Shown: positions 32,203 to 41,428, counted from the stretch's first letter. The stretch: DNA of 52,780 nucleotides from CAYVQF01 sp964454015 (GCA_964454015.1 CAYVQF010000041.1:1-52780); one strand, 5' to 3'. Numbers and translations are program-made. The notes: generated by a model from the letters alone, not told the origin.

Positions 32203-33357
32203 ATGGTCATCGGGCTCTGCGCCTATGTGGCCGCCTGTTCGACCTTCCAGGACTTCGACGCCGTGAGCGTCGATGAACGCGACTTCGACGCGGCAAGCGT
32301 CGATGATCACGATTTCAGCGAGGAGATCGAGGCCGACACGGCCGCTGACTTCGACGCTGAGGATGAAGCCGATCAGCGCCCACCCCCGCCAGATATGCCC
32401 GACATCGCTGCACCCACCTGCGCGCCCGCGTGCGCCAACGGCGGGAGCTGCATCGACGACGGTGTCTGCGCTTGTCTCGCTGGGTGGCAAGGTGAGCGCT
32501 GTGAGACCCCATCCTGCCAATCGAGCTGTGCGCCGGCTTGGGGTTGCGTCGCCCCGGATCAGTGTTGTCCACTGGGGTGGCGCGGCCCTCAGTGCTCCGA
32601 AGCAGATAGAGTCCGTATCCCAGCCGTGGGCGCTGAGACCACCTTCGTCATGGGCTGCGCCAACGACGCCGGCGAGTGCGCCCCTGACGAACAGCCAGCA
32701 CATCCAGTGACGTTGAGCGCTTACCGCATCGATCGCTACCCCGTGACCGTGACCGCCTACCGCCGCTGCGTCGAAGAAGGCCCATGCGAGGCCCCCTTCG
32801 TGGAATCCAACTACTACCGTGACGACAGCGACGCCCACCCCGTGGACCACATCATCTGGAGCGAAGCGAAGATCTATTGCGCCTATGCCGGTGGGCGTCT
32901 TCCCACCGAAGCGGAGTGGGAGCGCGCCGCGCGCGGTGAGGACGCGGCCCGCTTCCCCTGGGGCGAGGCGTGCCCAAGCAACAGCGGCCTCGGCGCTTGT
33001 TTTGCGACACCATGGACATCGCTCTCGGCGCGCGCCAACTGCGATGACGACGACTGCAATGACGGCCACGCACAGACCTCACCCGTCGACGCCTTCCCCA
33101 ACGGGGTCTCCCCCGAGGGCGTTTGGGATCTGGCGGGCAACGTCGAAGAGTGGGTCCTCGACTACTACGACCCCGAGGCCTACGGCGACGGACCGCGCCG
33201 CAACCCCAGCGGGCCGCGTGAAGGCGCAGCGGGGGTCATCCGCGGCGGCTCGTGGAAGAGCCCATTTTCCGGACTCCGAAGCAGCGCCCGCCGCCACAAC
33301 CCGCATGCCCTGAGCTGGAACGATCTCGGCTTCCGCTGCGCCGGGGACGCCGACTGA
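32203..33357 (+). CDS. Lipoprotein with EGF-like segment and FGE/SUMF domain
   Basis: From ATG 32203 the product is 384 aa and starts with a short lipoprotein signal ending AYVAAC. An Asp-rich linker follows (FDAVSVDERDFDAASVDDHD), then a Cys-rich EGF-like stretch (CANGGSCIDDGVCACLAGW). The rest is a sulfatase-modifying-factor (FGE/SUMF) domain: TFVMGC, YRIDRYPVTVTAYRRCVEEG, GGRLPTEAEWERAARGED, GVWDLAGNVEEWVLDYYD, VIRGGSWKS, GFRC. Most bacterial surface members bind ligands or have unknown roles rather than modifying sulfatases; no sulfatase is in the window. An alternative ATG at 32128 would give a longer Arg-containing signal peptide; the ribosome binding site does not decide between them. 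Confidence 0.86.
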   Translation: MVIGLCAYVAACSTFQDFDAVSVDERDFDAASVDDHDFSEEIEADTAADFDAEDEADQRPPPPDMPDIAAPTCAPACANGGSCIDDGVCACLAGWQGERCETPSCQSSCAPAWGCVAPDQCCPLGWRGPQCSEADRVRIPAVGAETTFVMGCANDAGECAPDEQPAHPVTLSAYRIDRYPVTVTAYRRCVEEGPCEAPFVESNYYRDDSDAHPVDHIIWSEAKIYCAYAGGRLPTEAEWERAARGEDAARFPWGEACPSNSGLGACFATPWTSLSARANCDDDDCNDGHAQTSPVDAFPNGVSPEGVWDLAGNVEEWVLDYYDPEAYGDGPRRNPSGPREGAAGVIRGGSWKSPFSGLRSSARRHNPHALSWNDLGFRCAGDAD

Positions 33358-33408
33358 GGCCGCGCCTCCAGCGCCCCAGTTCACGGCGCCGGCCCAGGCC
33401 ACGCCGCA

Positions 33409-34485
33409 TCAGGGCTTGCCACCCTTCCACTTGCGCAGCAGGGCCACTTCGTCCGCGAGCTGCCCCCACACCCGCTCGGCTTGGCGGCGCTTGCGCACGT
33501 CGTGCCGCAGGGCGTTGGCCTGGGCCTCACGCTCCAGGGCCTGGAAGTGGGCGAAGCGCTCGGCGAGGAGCGCTCCAGAACGGATCGCCGCCTGCACGGC
33601 ACAGCCGGGCTCGTCGCCATGGCGACAGTCGCGAAAGCGACAGCCCGTGGCCAACGCCGCGATGTCGGCGAAGACCACCTCCAGCCCCTCCTCGTCGATG
33701 AGGGACAGGGCCCGCATCCCCGGCGTGTCCAGCAGCACGCCGCCACTTGGCAGCGCGATGAGTTGTCTGTGGGTGGTGCTGTGTCGCCCGCGACTGTCGT
33801 GGATGCGCACCGCTGCGGTCCGCATCACCTCAGCCCCGACCAAGGCGTTGACCAGGGTGGACTTGCCCGCGCCGGAAGAGCCGACGAGGGCCACGGTCTC
33901 CCCCGGGTGGATGCACGCCCGCACCTCCTCCACCCCTTCACCGCTGGAAGCGCTCGTGACCAGGACCGCCACCTCCGCCCCAGCGTGACGCTCCACCGCC
34001 GCAACGCGGGCGTAGACGTCATCACAGAGATCGACCTTGTTGAGCACCACCACGGCCTCGGCGCCGCTGGCCCAGACCCTGGCGAGGGTGCGCTCGATGC
34101 GGCGGAGGTTGAAGTCGCCGTCGAGGCCGCTGACGATGAGGACGCGGTCCACGTTGGCAGCCACCACCTGGGCCCGGGCCTCGCGCCCCGCCGCACCGCG
34201 ACAGAAGAGGGTGCGGCGCTGCAAGACCCGATCGATGACCGTGCTGTGGTCGGGGCCAGGGGGGGCGCTGAGCACCACCCAATCGCCGACGCCCGGCAAC
34301 AGCGCGCCCGCATCATCGTGGCGCAAGCGCCCGGCCAGGGTCGCTCGCCCTGCGCCGTTCTCAGACCACACCTCGTAGGCCCCGCGATGCTCGCTGGCGA
34401 CGCGCGCCGGGATTTCTGCGCGCCCCCTTTGGTCCAACTGTTCTGCAAAAAAGGAATCAAAACCCCATGCCGACAAATCTGCCAT
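33409..34485 (-). CDS. rsgA: Ribosome small subunit biogenesis GTPase RsgA
   Basis: The 358-aa protein is a circularly permuted GTPase that checks the decoding centre of the maturing 30S subunit. The order is N-terminal OB fold, G4 NKVDLC, G1 GSSGAGKSTLVNAL, G3 DTPGM, and a C-terminal zinc knuckle C-x4-C-x-H-x5-C (CRFRDCRHGDEPGC). A Thr-rich G2 switch (GRHSTTHRQL) lies between G1 and G3. ATG 34485 has GGAGA eight bases upstream and begins at the usual family N-terminus; an in-frame upstream ATG at 34548 is less likely. It is divergent from the DUF6544 gene across 335 bases that include a strong palindrome. Confidence 0.95.
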   Translation of the reverse strand: MADLSAWGFDSFFAEQLDQRGRAEIPARVASEHRGAYEVWSENGAGRATLAGRLRHDDAGALLPGVGDWVVLSAPPGPDHSTVIDRVLQRRTLFCRGAAGREARAQVVAANVDRVLIVSGLDGDFNLRRIERTLARVWASGAEAVVVLNKVDLCDDVYARVAAVERHAGAEVAVLVTSASSGEGVEEVRACIHPGETVALVGSSGAGKSTLVNALVGAEVMRTAAVRIHDSRGRHSTTHRQLIALPSGGVLLDTPGMRALSLIDEEGLEVVFADIAALATGCRFRDCRHGDEPGCAVQAAIRSGALLAERFAHFQALEREAQANALRHDVRKRRQAERVWGQLADEVALLRKWKGGKP

Positions 34486-34820
34486 GGCTTCATTCTCCAA
34501 GTGCGCAGATGCGCACCTGCCGCGCCAGCACGGCGCGGCTTCGGTCATTCTCGGGAAAACGCGCGTCAGCCCCTCGAGAGGGCGCTAGGACGACGCGGAC
34601 TCAGTCGAGATCACTTATGGAGAACGGCGGCAATCATCAAAACCCTGGGGGACGTCTTCGCCCCGCAGCAGCACGGTGTGAGGTCTGGCCAACGCCGCGA
34701 AAGCGAAGGTTGCGCCAGTGGGGGCAATCTAGCATAGATTGCCCCTTTGCCAAGCGCGCTGGGGAAGGCGCTGCGCTAGCCCCCAACCCCACCAAGCCAC
34801 ACACGACGAAGTTGCAACCC
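34486..34820. other. Divergent intergenic region between rsgA and the DUF6544 gene
   Basis: There is no convincing coding sequence. The only clear structure is the perfect 11-bp dyad at 34721-34745, listed separately. I see no good promoter pair by eye. Confidence 0.6.
34721..34745. promoter_or_regulatory. Perfect 11-bp inverted repeat, candidate operator
   Basis: GGGGCAATCTA (34721-34731), spacer GCA, TAGATTGCCCC (34735-34745), a perfect dyad of 25 bases with a three-base centre. It lies 75 bases upstream of the DUF6544 gene start (34821) and about 235 bases from rsgA. The symmetry and spacing suit binding of a dimeric regulator. A hairpin role is possible, but there is no T-run beyond TTT. 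No regulator gene is adjacent. Confidence 0.6.
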
Positions 34821-35666
34821 ATGTTCAAGAAAATCGCCTTTGCCATGCTCGCCATCCTCGGGATCGCTGTGCTCGCGCTCCTCGCCCTTCGCCTCTGGGA
34901 CGAGCGGGCCGACCGGCTGGAGTGGGCGCGCTTGGCCGCGACGCAGCCCAAACATCCGGACCTCTATGACCCAGGCATGGTCGCAGAGCTGCCCGAAGCG
35001 GCGCAGCGCTTCTTCAACTTTGCCATCCAGCCCGGCACGCCACTGTTGACGGTGGCCGAGATCGACATGGGCGGTGAGTTCAGCCTGGGCACGCGCGACG
35101 CACCCGAGTATCAGCCCATGGAGGCCAGGCAGATCCTGGCCGCACCCGTGGGCTTCGTCTGGAAACTCGATGCCCTCGGGAGCCTCCCAATCTCCGGCTC
35201 CGACAGCGGCACCTGGACCCGTTTCCGAATCCTGGGCCTGATCCCAGTGGCACGCATGGGGGGGGACGCCGACCACGCGCGGGCGGCCTTTGGCCGCTAT
35301 GTCGCCGAGGCCCTCGTCTGGACACCTGCCGCGCTGCTCCCCGGACCAGGGGTCTCCTGGGAAGCCCTGGATCAGGACAGCGCCCGGGTGACCGTGAGCC
35401 ACAACGGCTTGACCCAGGCGGTGGACCTGACGGTCGACGCCGCCGGGCAACCCGTGCAGGTGCTCTTCATGCGGTGGAGCAACGCCAACCCCGATAAGCA
35501 GCACCGCCTGCAACCCTTCGGCAGCCTCCTCTCCGACTTTCGCGAGGTCCAGGGCTTTCGCATCCCCTTCGCCGTCGAGGCCGGCAACATGTTCGGCACG
35601 GACGCCTACTTTCCCTTCTTCAAGGCCAAGGTCCGGGCGGTGCGCTTCTTGACCCCCGAGGACTGA
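34821..35666 (+). CDS. DUF6544 family protein, membrane-anchored
   Basis: The 281-aa product has an N-terminal hydrophobic anchor (IAFAMLAILGIAVLALLALRL) and a single globular domain. The strongly conserved end, FMRWSNANPDKQHRLQPFG followed by GFRIPFAVEAGNMFGTDAYFPFFKA, is the hallmark by which I assign DUF6544. The family has no known function; the fold suggests ligand or lipid binding outside the membrane. ATG 34821 begins right at the anchor; the ribosome binding site is weak. The in-frame extension back to 34467 overlaps rsgA and is not used. Confidence 0.85.
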   Translation: MFKKIAFAMLAILGIAVLALLALRLWDERADRLEWARLAATQPKHPDLYDPGMVAELPEAAQRFFNFAIQPGTPLLTVAEIDMGGEFSLGTRDAPEYQPMEARQILAAPVGFVWKLDALGSLPISGSDSGTWTRFRILGLIPVARMGGDADHARAAFGRYVAEALVWTPAALLPGPGVSWEALDQDSARVTVSHNGLTQAVDLTVDAAGQPVQVLFMRWSNANPDKQHRLQPFGSLLSDFREVQGFRIPFAVEAGNMFGTDAYFPFFKAKVRAVRFLTPED

Positions 35667-35737
35667 GACGGCGCGGCCGCCCCGGGCCCTTCGGCGCCAG
35701 CCGCTACCGAGGCTACGGCGCGCCCGCCGGCCCCGGC

Positions 35738-37843
35738 TCAGAAAGGCGGGCACAGGTTGGGCGTGGGCGGCGCCGTCGCTTCCCATTGGTTGTCTTGGCG
35801 GCGGCGAATGGAGGCACCGGCGCTCACGGCGCTGTTGGCGACATCGACGCTGCTCGATCCGCCCTCGTCGCGGATGTTGCCCGGGTTGGTGCCGTCGCCG
35901 CCGTAAATGACCGTGTCGAGCTGCACCCCTGCCGTCGTGAAGAGGGCGACCGCCGCCGACTGGGCGCTGGTGGCGTTGACCAGGTCGGGGTTGAGGTCCA
36001 CGGCGTGGTGGTACACGGGGGCGCCGTTGTCAGCGTCGCTCTGGGGGCCACCGACGACGAAGCAGGCGCCGATGGCCAGCTCCTGGGCCGGTAGGGCCGT
36101 GCGGTAGAGGGTGCTGGTGAAGTTGGGGTTGTTGTTGTTGGCCATGCGCAGCTCGTAGCTCCCCAGGTCCACGCGCGTCCCCGTAGCATTGTAGAGCACG
36201 ATCCACTCGCGTTGGTCATCGTCGTGGATCGGGTTGTAGAGCACCTGCGCCAGGAGCAGACCCCGCGGATAGGATGGGACCACTTGGATCTCCGTGCTCG
36301 GGTAGGGGGCGGTGTTGGCCAAGGTGTAGGCCGAGAGAAGCGCCGTCCCAGTCCCGCTCTTGGTGAGCACGGGCACATCGACGCGCGACTCGCCCGCCGG
36401 CACCAGCACTGAGGTCGGGACCTCGACCTTGTCGTAGTTCGCCCCGGACGAATCGATGTAGACCGTCTGGCCGCCCTGCGGGGCGGGCCCGGCGAGCTCG
36501 ACAGTAAAGGCCGTGGTGCTGTTGCGGGCCCACTTCTGGAACTCAGGCGTGAGCCGAGCCACGGCCACCTGGGCGGCGTCCACGACTTGGACGCTGGCGC
36601 TGAGGCTCTCGCCGTCGAGGCTGGCCGCGATAGTAACCGCGGCGGCAGGGGCGAGGCCATCGATGAAGAAGGCCGCGCTGAGGCTGTTGCTGGGGATGGT
36701 CAGCGTGGCCGGGCCGCTCAGGGCGGCGCTGCCGTAGCTGAGGGCCACCGTCAGGTCCTGTGGCCAGACCTGATCGATATAGAGACGCAGCTCACGTTGG
36801 CTACCCACCTGCAGGGTCTCTGTCGCCGGCTCGAAACGGGCGAGGCGCGGATGGCGCACGAGATCCGTAGCGGCTGTGGGGAGCAGGCGAGAGGCGCCAA
36901 AGCTGTGGTGGAGGATCCCGCGGATCATGATGAAGTGGTCGTCCAAACGAGGCGTGGTGGCCAGAAAGAGAAAATCGTCGACCAGGAGATTCCCCGTGAC
37001 GGCGAACTCCTGAGTGGGCAAGGAATCGCCTGGGCTGGGCGCGGGGGCGAGGTCGGTGACGCGGACGTGGTCCACTTGCACCCTGACGGCTTGAAGTGCG
37101 ATTTGGCGAGCGCCGCCCGTGGCGATGGCGGCCGGTGGGACGACGATGGGCGCCGGCAGCGCGTTGCCGCTGGAGAGGACTTCGACGCCGCGGCCGTAGT
37201 TGAGCCAAGCCCAGCCGCTCTCGTTGACCACCTTGCCGCGAACGTTGATGAGGTCGCCCACGGCGGGGACGAAGTCGGTCTTGCGGATGTAGATGTAGAG
37301 CCCGCTGCCGTCGGGGCCGGCGTAGTCTGGGTCGGTGGGCGGGAGCTGCACGAAGATGGGATGGCCCAAGGTCTCCGTGGTGTTGACCCCGGTGACGATG
37401 ACGCCGCTGACGTCGATGAGGGCGTCTTCGGCGACGCCGTTGCCGTTGAGCTGGTAGACCAGGTGCGATCCGGGGTCGACGAGGTCTGGCGTCAGGGTGT
37501 CCGTCACGGCGGTGTCGCTCGTATCGAGGAGCTCGGCGATCTCCGTGAAATCCGTGACGTCGCTCAGATCGGGATCGGGGGTGGTCTCGCTGCCGTCCAC
37601 GAGGTCTGGCGGCGCAATGACATCGCTCCCATCGTCCGTGTCGACAAGGATGTCGGGCTCACTCAGGTCGAGGAAATCCGGCGGCGGCAGGAGATCTTCT
37701 TGGCTGTCGGGGGAGAGCTGGTCTGGGCTGAGGTCGGCGACGTCGTCAGGGCTCTGGTGGCTCTGGGCGTCATCGCAGGCGGCCAAGGCACAAGCGCCCA
37801 TGAAGAGGATCAGGACAACTGCGGCGAAGCGCGGGCTGGGCAT
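35738..37843 (-). CDS. Large lipoprotein with Asp-rich linker, OB-like domain and lamin-tail domain
   Basis: From ATG 37843 (AGGAG eight bases upstream) the product is 701 aa with a lipoprotein signal ending FMGACALAAC. An Asp/Pro/Leu-rich linker (about residues 25-130, with DLSPDQLSPDSQEDLLPPPD) precedes an OB-fold-like domain (ALIDVSGVIVTGV, GDLINVRGKVVNESGWAWL, HFIMIRGILHHSFG) of the type seen in secreted nuclease-associated proteins. Ig-like beta modules follow, then a C-terminal lamin-tail-like domain (LLLAQVLYNPIHDDDQREWIVLYNATG, LGSYELRM). It is a surface-exposed binding protein by architecture. The upstream in-frame ATG at 38044 would bury the signal peptide and is rejected. Confidence 0.86.
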   Translation of the reverse strand: MPSPRFAAVVLILFMGACALAACDDAQSHQSPDDVADLSPDQLSPDSQEDLLPPPDFLDLSEPDILVDTDDGSDVIAPPDLVDGSETTPDPDLSDVTDFTEIAELLDTSDTAVTDTLTPDLVDPGSHLVYQLNGNGVAEDALIDVSGVIVTGVNTTETLGHPIFVQLPPTDPDYAGPDGSGLYIYIRKTDFVPAVGDLINVRGKVVNESGWAWLNYGRGVEVLSSGNALPAPIVVPPAAIATGGARQIALQAVRVQVDHVRVTDLAPAPSPGDSLPTQEFAVTGNLLVDDFLFLATTPRLDDHFIMIRGILHHSFGASRLLPTAATDLVRHPRLARFEPATETLQVGSQRELRLYIDQVWPQDLTVALSYGSAALSGPATLTIPSNSLSAAFFIDGLAPAAAVTIAASLDGESLSASVQVVDAAQVAVARLTPEFQKWARNSTTAFTVELAGPAPQGGQTVYIDSSGANYDKVEVPTSVLVPAGESRVDVPVLTKSGTGTALLSAYTLANTAPYPSTEIQVVPSYPRGLLLAQVLYNPIHDDDQREWIVLYNATGTRVDLGSYELRMANNNNPNFTSTLYRTALPAQELAIGACFVVGGPQSDADNGAPVYHHAVDLNPDLVNATSAQSAAVALFTTAGVQLDTVIYGGDGTNPGNIRDEGGSSSVDVANSAVSAGASIRRRQDNQWEATAPPTPNLCPPF

Positions 37844-38126
37844 CAAGTGGACTCCTGTGGTTGAGGTCGCAACCGAGGGGCGTGGAAGCCGTCGGCTCTG
37901 CGGCACGGATCGTCCGTGACTGTAGCAAAGCTGCGGCGCAACGCCAGCCCAGATTTTCACATGATTACTGGGGACGGTGCCACCTGCCCCAAGGCGGCCA
38001 TGGTGCCCAGTGCCCCATGCGCGCCGACACGCCCCGTTGCTCATGGGTACGAGCGGTGTATGATGTGCCTTACGCTGGTAGCGCCGCCCTAGTCACAGGT
38101 CGGCCTCACCACATCGAGCCAAAACC

Positions 38127-39098
38127 ATGCTGGTGGTGCTCCTAGTCGCCGCGCTTCTCTTCGCGCTGTGGATCGCAATCAACCTCAAGACCTCTAGACC
38201 CGACGGCGTCCTGATCAAAAAAGTGCATCCCTACCGGCTCATGCTCGGCCATATCATGCCGCGCCGGGCCGACGCCCAGGTCTACTTCGACGTCTGGGCC
38301 CGAGCCGACAAAATCCAAGCCTATGTCGACGCGGCGCGCCAGCGCTTCCCCGTGGACCTCACCCACGTCTTGGTGGCCGCCGCAGGCCTGGGGCTCATGA
38401 CCAACCCGCGCATGAACCGCTTCGTCGTTGGGCGCCGCCTCTACCAGCGCAACGAGACCACCGTCACCTTCAGCGCCAAGCGCAAACGCAAGGACCGCAA
38501 GGCCAAGCTCACCGCCATCAAACACAGCTTTCGCGAAGGCGAGACCTTCGCTGACTTCTGCCAGCACATCAACGCGCAGCTCGCCACCGAACGCAGCGAC
38601 AAGGTCACCAGCACCGACCGGGAGATGAACCTCCTCACCAGAATTCCGCGGCCGCTCATGGTGCGGGCCGTGCGCATCGCCCAGTGGCTCGATTACCACA
38701 ACCTCCTGCCCGCCGCCTTCATCAAAGCCGAAGGCATGTATTGCAGCGCTTTCGTGGCGAACTTGGGCAGCCTCGGCATGGACCCGGGCTACCACCACCT
38801 CTACGAGTGGGGCACCTGCCCCATCTTCATCATGATCGGCAAAATCACCGAAATGGGCGTCGTGGAAGACGGCCAGATGGTCATCCGCAAGATGCTCCAC
38901 CTGCGCTACAGCTTCGACGAGCGCGTCGACGACGCCATCAACTGCCGCAGCGGCTTCGACGGGGTCAACAAGGCCATCGAAGACCCCTTCACCTACCTGG
39001 GCTGCCTGGCCGAGGACGGCTCAGACGCCATGCCCCTGCTGGAGCGCGGCCGCCTGATGTGCGCCGAGGCCGACCGCCTGGACGCAGACGAGCGCTGA
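38127..39098 (+). CDS. 2-oxoacid dehydrogenase E2-like acyltransferase domain protein, active-site His replaced
   Basis: The 323-aa protein has an N-terminal hydrophobic segment (VVLLVAALLFALWIAINL) and a CAT-like catalytic domain as in E2 acyltransferases, without lipoyl or subunit-binding domains. Fold markers are DLTHVLVAAAGLGLM, VTFSAKRK, FVANLGSLGMDPGYHHL, CPIFIMIGKI and a C-terminal SFDERVDDAI. In true E2 enzymes this last motif is SFDHRVxDG; here His is Glu and Gly is Asp. The usual mechanism is therefore unlikely, and it may bind an acyl-CoA or act otherwise. The start at ATG 38127 begins with the membrane segment. It stands alone, divergent from the lipoprotein at 35738-37843. Confidence 0.82.
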   Translation: MLVVLLVAALLFALWIAINLKTSRPDGVLIKKVHPYRLMLGHIMPRRADAQVYFDVWARADKIQAYVDAARQRFPVDLTHVLVAAAGLGLMTNPRMNRFVVGRRLYQRNETTVTFSAKRKRKDRKAKLTAIKHSFREGETFADFCQHINAQLATERSDKVTSTDREMNLLTRIPRPLMVRAVRIAQWLDYHNLLPAAFIKAEGMYCSAFVANLGSLGMDPGYHHLYEWGTCPIFIMIGKITEMGVVEDGQMVIRKMLHLRYSFDERVDDAINCRSGFDGVNKAIEDPFTYLGCLAEDGSDAMPLLERGRLMCAEADRLDADER

Positions 39099-39359
39099 AA
39101 CACGCTGACGTGGGTCCAAGTAGATAACCCGACGCCAGCAGAGACGCTGACACCGATGGGCGCCCCTGGCCCAGCGGTGCTCTTGTCGCGTCTTTGGATC
39201 CACGTCCCCGGGGCGTGCGCGCGGCCCAAGGCGGCGGCGGCCACGCGGGGTGCGCCCGCGGCGCTGACTTGGCGTGAGGCCGCGGCAGTGGACCCGCGCT
39301 GGCGATGCCGCTACTGTGGTGGGTGATGCGGATGGCCTGGTTCATCCCGGAGGTGACGC

Positions 39360-40364
39360 ATGCACGAGAGGCAGGGGCGTGGCTGGCGGCGGACGCTGGC
39401 GCTGGCTGGCTGGTTGGTGGCCCTGCTCAGCGGGTGGTGGCCCACGTTGGCAGGAGCACAGACCATGGATGCAGTGACTTCGTTGCTGGACCACTCCCAC
39501 CGCCCGCAGCGGGTGGAGTTGCGCTTGGATGCGCCCCAAACCCTGCGTTTTGGTGAGCTCCCTTTCGAGGTGCAGTGGCGCAGCGTCACCCTGGAACAAG
39601 ATGAATTGGGCTCGGCCTTCAACGTGAGCTTGGAGGGGGCAGGTGCCACGGGCGCCGTGGATCTGGCGATGCTGTCCGACGCCTTTTCGCGCCCCGTGCT
39701 GCTGGGCGGTCTGCTCTTGGAAGCGCGCGTGCACCACGGCGACGCCTTCCACCGCGATGTCCAGGCGCTGCGTTTGGAGGTCCTGGCGGCACCTCGCGCC
39801 AGCGCCGTCCTCGCCCTGGCCTTTCTCGCGGGCCCCGACGTGGCGAAAGCGCCGCAGTGGTTGATTCGCCATGGCGGCTTGGCGACGCCGCGGGAGGTGG
39901 TGGACGCCTGGCCACGCAGCGAGGCCGTGGCGGGGCTCGCGGGGCTGGTCCGCCTGCCGGCGCTGGAGGGCGACGTGCGCAGCGACGCCGACTTCGAGCT
40001 GCTCCTCGACTTTGTGGCCTGGACGGAACAGCAAAAGGTAGTGGACGAAGCGGCGGCGCTCTTGGAGCGAGCCCAGCACGCGGGCGCGGCGCACTTCTGG
40101 CGCGCTGCCGTCGGCCCAGGAGCGACCACGGAGCAGCGCCTGGCCATGCTGCATGGTGGCTTCGACACGGACGGCCTGGAGCTGGCCTTGGCCTTGGCTT
40201 GGCGCCTGCGGGATGAGGAGAGCCTGGCGCTGATTCGGGAGAAGGTCATGGCGCGACTCTCCCTCTTTGGGCTCGAGGACCCGGACCCGGCTCACATCGA
40301 GGCGCACATGGCCAGCTACGCTCGCTGGCAGCGGCTGGCAGCGCTTCTGGAGCGGCGCTTCTGA
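39360..40364 (+). CDS. Exported hypothetical protein
   Basis: The 334-aa product starts with RxxR and a hydrophobic signal (LALAGWLVALLSGWWPTLAGA) and then a mature region with an early beta-rich domain (VELRLDAPQTLRFGELPF, ALRLEVLAAPRAS). A helical second half follows (EAVAGLAGLVRLPAL, EQQKVVDEAAALLERAQHAG, LELALALAWRLRDEESLALI) that may be superhelical. I recognise no family. ATG 39360 follows GGAGG by six bases, a strong start. The 261 bases upstream show no gene. Confidence 0.78.
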   Translation: MHERQGRGWRRTLALAGWLVALLSGWWPTLAGAQTMDAVTSLLDHSHRPQRVELRLDAPQTLRFGELPFEVQWRSVTLEQDELGSAFNVSLEGAGATGAVDLAMLSDAFSRPVLLGGLLLEARVHHGDAFHRDVQALRLEVLAAPRASAVLALAFLAGPDVAKAPQWLIRHGGLATPREVVDAWPRSEAVAGLAGLVRLPALEGDVRSDADFELLLDFVAWTEQQKVVDEAAALLERAQHAGAAHFWRAAVGPGATTEQRLAMLHGGFDTDGLELALALAWRLRDEESLALIREKVMARLSLFGLEDPDPAHIEAHMASYARWQRLAALLERRF

Positions 40365-40526
40365 ATCGTTTGCCCCGGCCTGGCGCTGACATGCCCAGCC
40401 TCCACCCACGAGTAGCTCGACGCCATGGGCCTTGGGTGCTAGTCTTCGACCCTAGTCTGCGCCAGATACGCTGGGACAAGGTCTGACCCAGCGCAATGAC
40501 GTCTCGAGCTCGAGTGAGATGACCCC

Positions 40527-41333
40527 ATGGCACGTGGACCTGTACACGAAGCGCTGCGTTTGTCCTGGATCCGCCTCCACCGCCAGTCTTACTGGCGCTA
40601 TTACCAGTGGAAACGCGGCTTGGCCGAGCCCGAGATGGCCTGGCTCCCTGTGCTGTGCTCGCCTGACCAGCGCAGCGTCGATGTGGGCGGCAACATCGGC
40701 CTCTATGCCCACCCCATGCTCGCCCACTCTGCCCAGTGCGTGGTCTTCGAGCCTCTCCCCCCCCTCGCCCAGCATCTCCGGCGAACCTTTCGCAAAGAAG
40801 GCGAGCGTTTCCGCCTCGAAGAGGTGGCCCTCTCGGAAGATCACCACGCGGCTGAGCTGCGGATGCCCCAAGGCCATTTTGGCTACTCGACCATCGAACC
40901 CGAGAACCAACTCGATGGCAAAGTGAGCACGCGCCGCGTCCTGACCTTCCACGTCCACACCCAGTGCCTCGACGACTTTGACCTGCAGAACGTGGGCTTC
41001 GTCAAAATCGACGTCGAGGGCCATGAAGGCGCCGTCTTGCGAGGCGCGCGCTCCCTGCTCGGCGCGCAACACCCCGCGCTGCTCATCGAGGTCGAAGAAC
41101 GACACAAAACCAACGCCGTCTCAGACGTCCACGCCTTCCTGCACGCTTTCGGCTACGAAGCTTTCTTCCTCTTGGCAGGGGTCATCCACCCCTTCGCCGA
41201 CTTCGACCTGGAGCGGCATCAGAACCCCGAGCGTCCCCACGACGCGGTACGCAATTTCTTGTACCTCCCGGCGGAGCGATGCGCAGAAATCCTACCCAAG
41301 CTGCAAGCTTGCCTCGCCCCAAGAAGGGACTAA
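40527..41333 (+). CDS. FkbM family methyltransferase
   Basis: The 268-aa protein has the FkbM-type SAM-binding fold: SVDVGGNIGLYA (motif I, about residues 51-62), VFEPLPPLAQHL (motif II), the central VGFVKIDVEGHEGAVLRGA that defines the family (about 152-170), and ALLIEVEERH. FkbM-type enzymes O-methylate sugars or polyketides, often on surface glycans, but no glycan cluster surrounds it. The start at ATG 40527 has only a poor ribosome binding site. It ends 68 bases before a strong hairpin. Confidence 0.9.
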   Translation: MARGPVHEALRLSWIRLHRQSYWRYYQWKRGLAEPEMAWLPVLCSPDQRSVDVGGNIGLYAHPMLAHSAQCVVFEPLPPLAQHLRRTFRKEGERFRLEEVALSEDHHAAELRMPQGHFGYSTIEPENQLDGKVSTRRVLTFHVHTQCLDDFDLQNVGFVKIDVEGHEGAVLRGARSLLGAQHPALLIEVEERHKTNAVSDVHAFLHAFGYEAFFLLAGVIHPFADFDLERHQNPERPHDAVRNFLYLPAERCAEILPKLQACLAPRRD

Positions 41334-41400
41334 GCGTAGGTTGGCCCCTACCGCAACATCCCCATCATTTGCGCATTTCCCTTGTTAAAACATGAGGTTA

Positions 41401-41428
41401 CCCCCCTCTCCATTCATGGAGAGGGGGG
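41401..41428. repeat. Perfect 11-bp stem hairpin, REP-like
   Basis: CCCCCCTCTCC (41401-41411), loop ATTCAT, GGAGAGGGGGG (41418-41428). It is followed by CCAGGGGGGTGAGGT. Hairpins of the form CCCCTCTCC...GGAGAGGGG with a following CAGGGG-TGAGG are, as far as I recall, common dispersed elements in several bacterial phyla. It could also end transcription of the FkbM gene, though it lacks a T-run. Confidence 0.85.

Noticed and set aside
39099..39359. tRNA or other structured RNA gene in the gap before the exported protein
   Set aside because: No cloverleaf arms or T-loop consensus could be found by eye; only GC-rich sequence.
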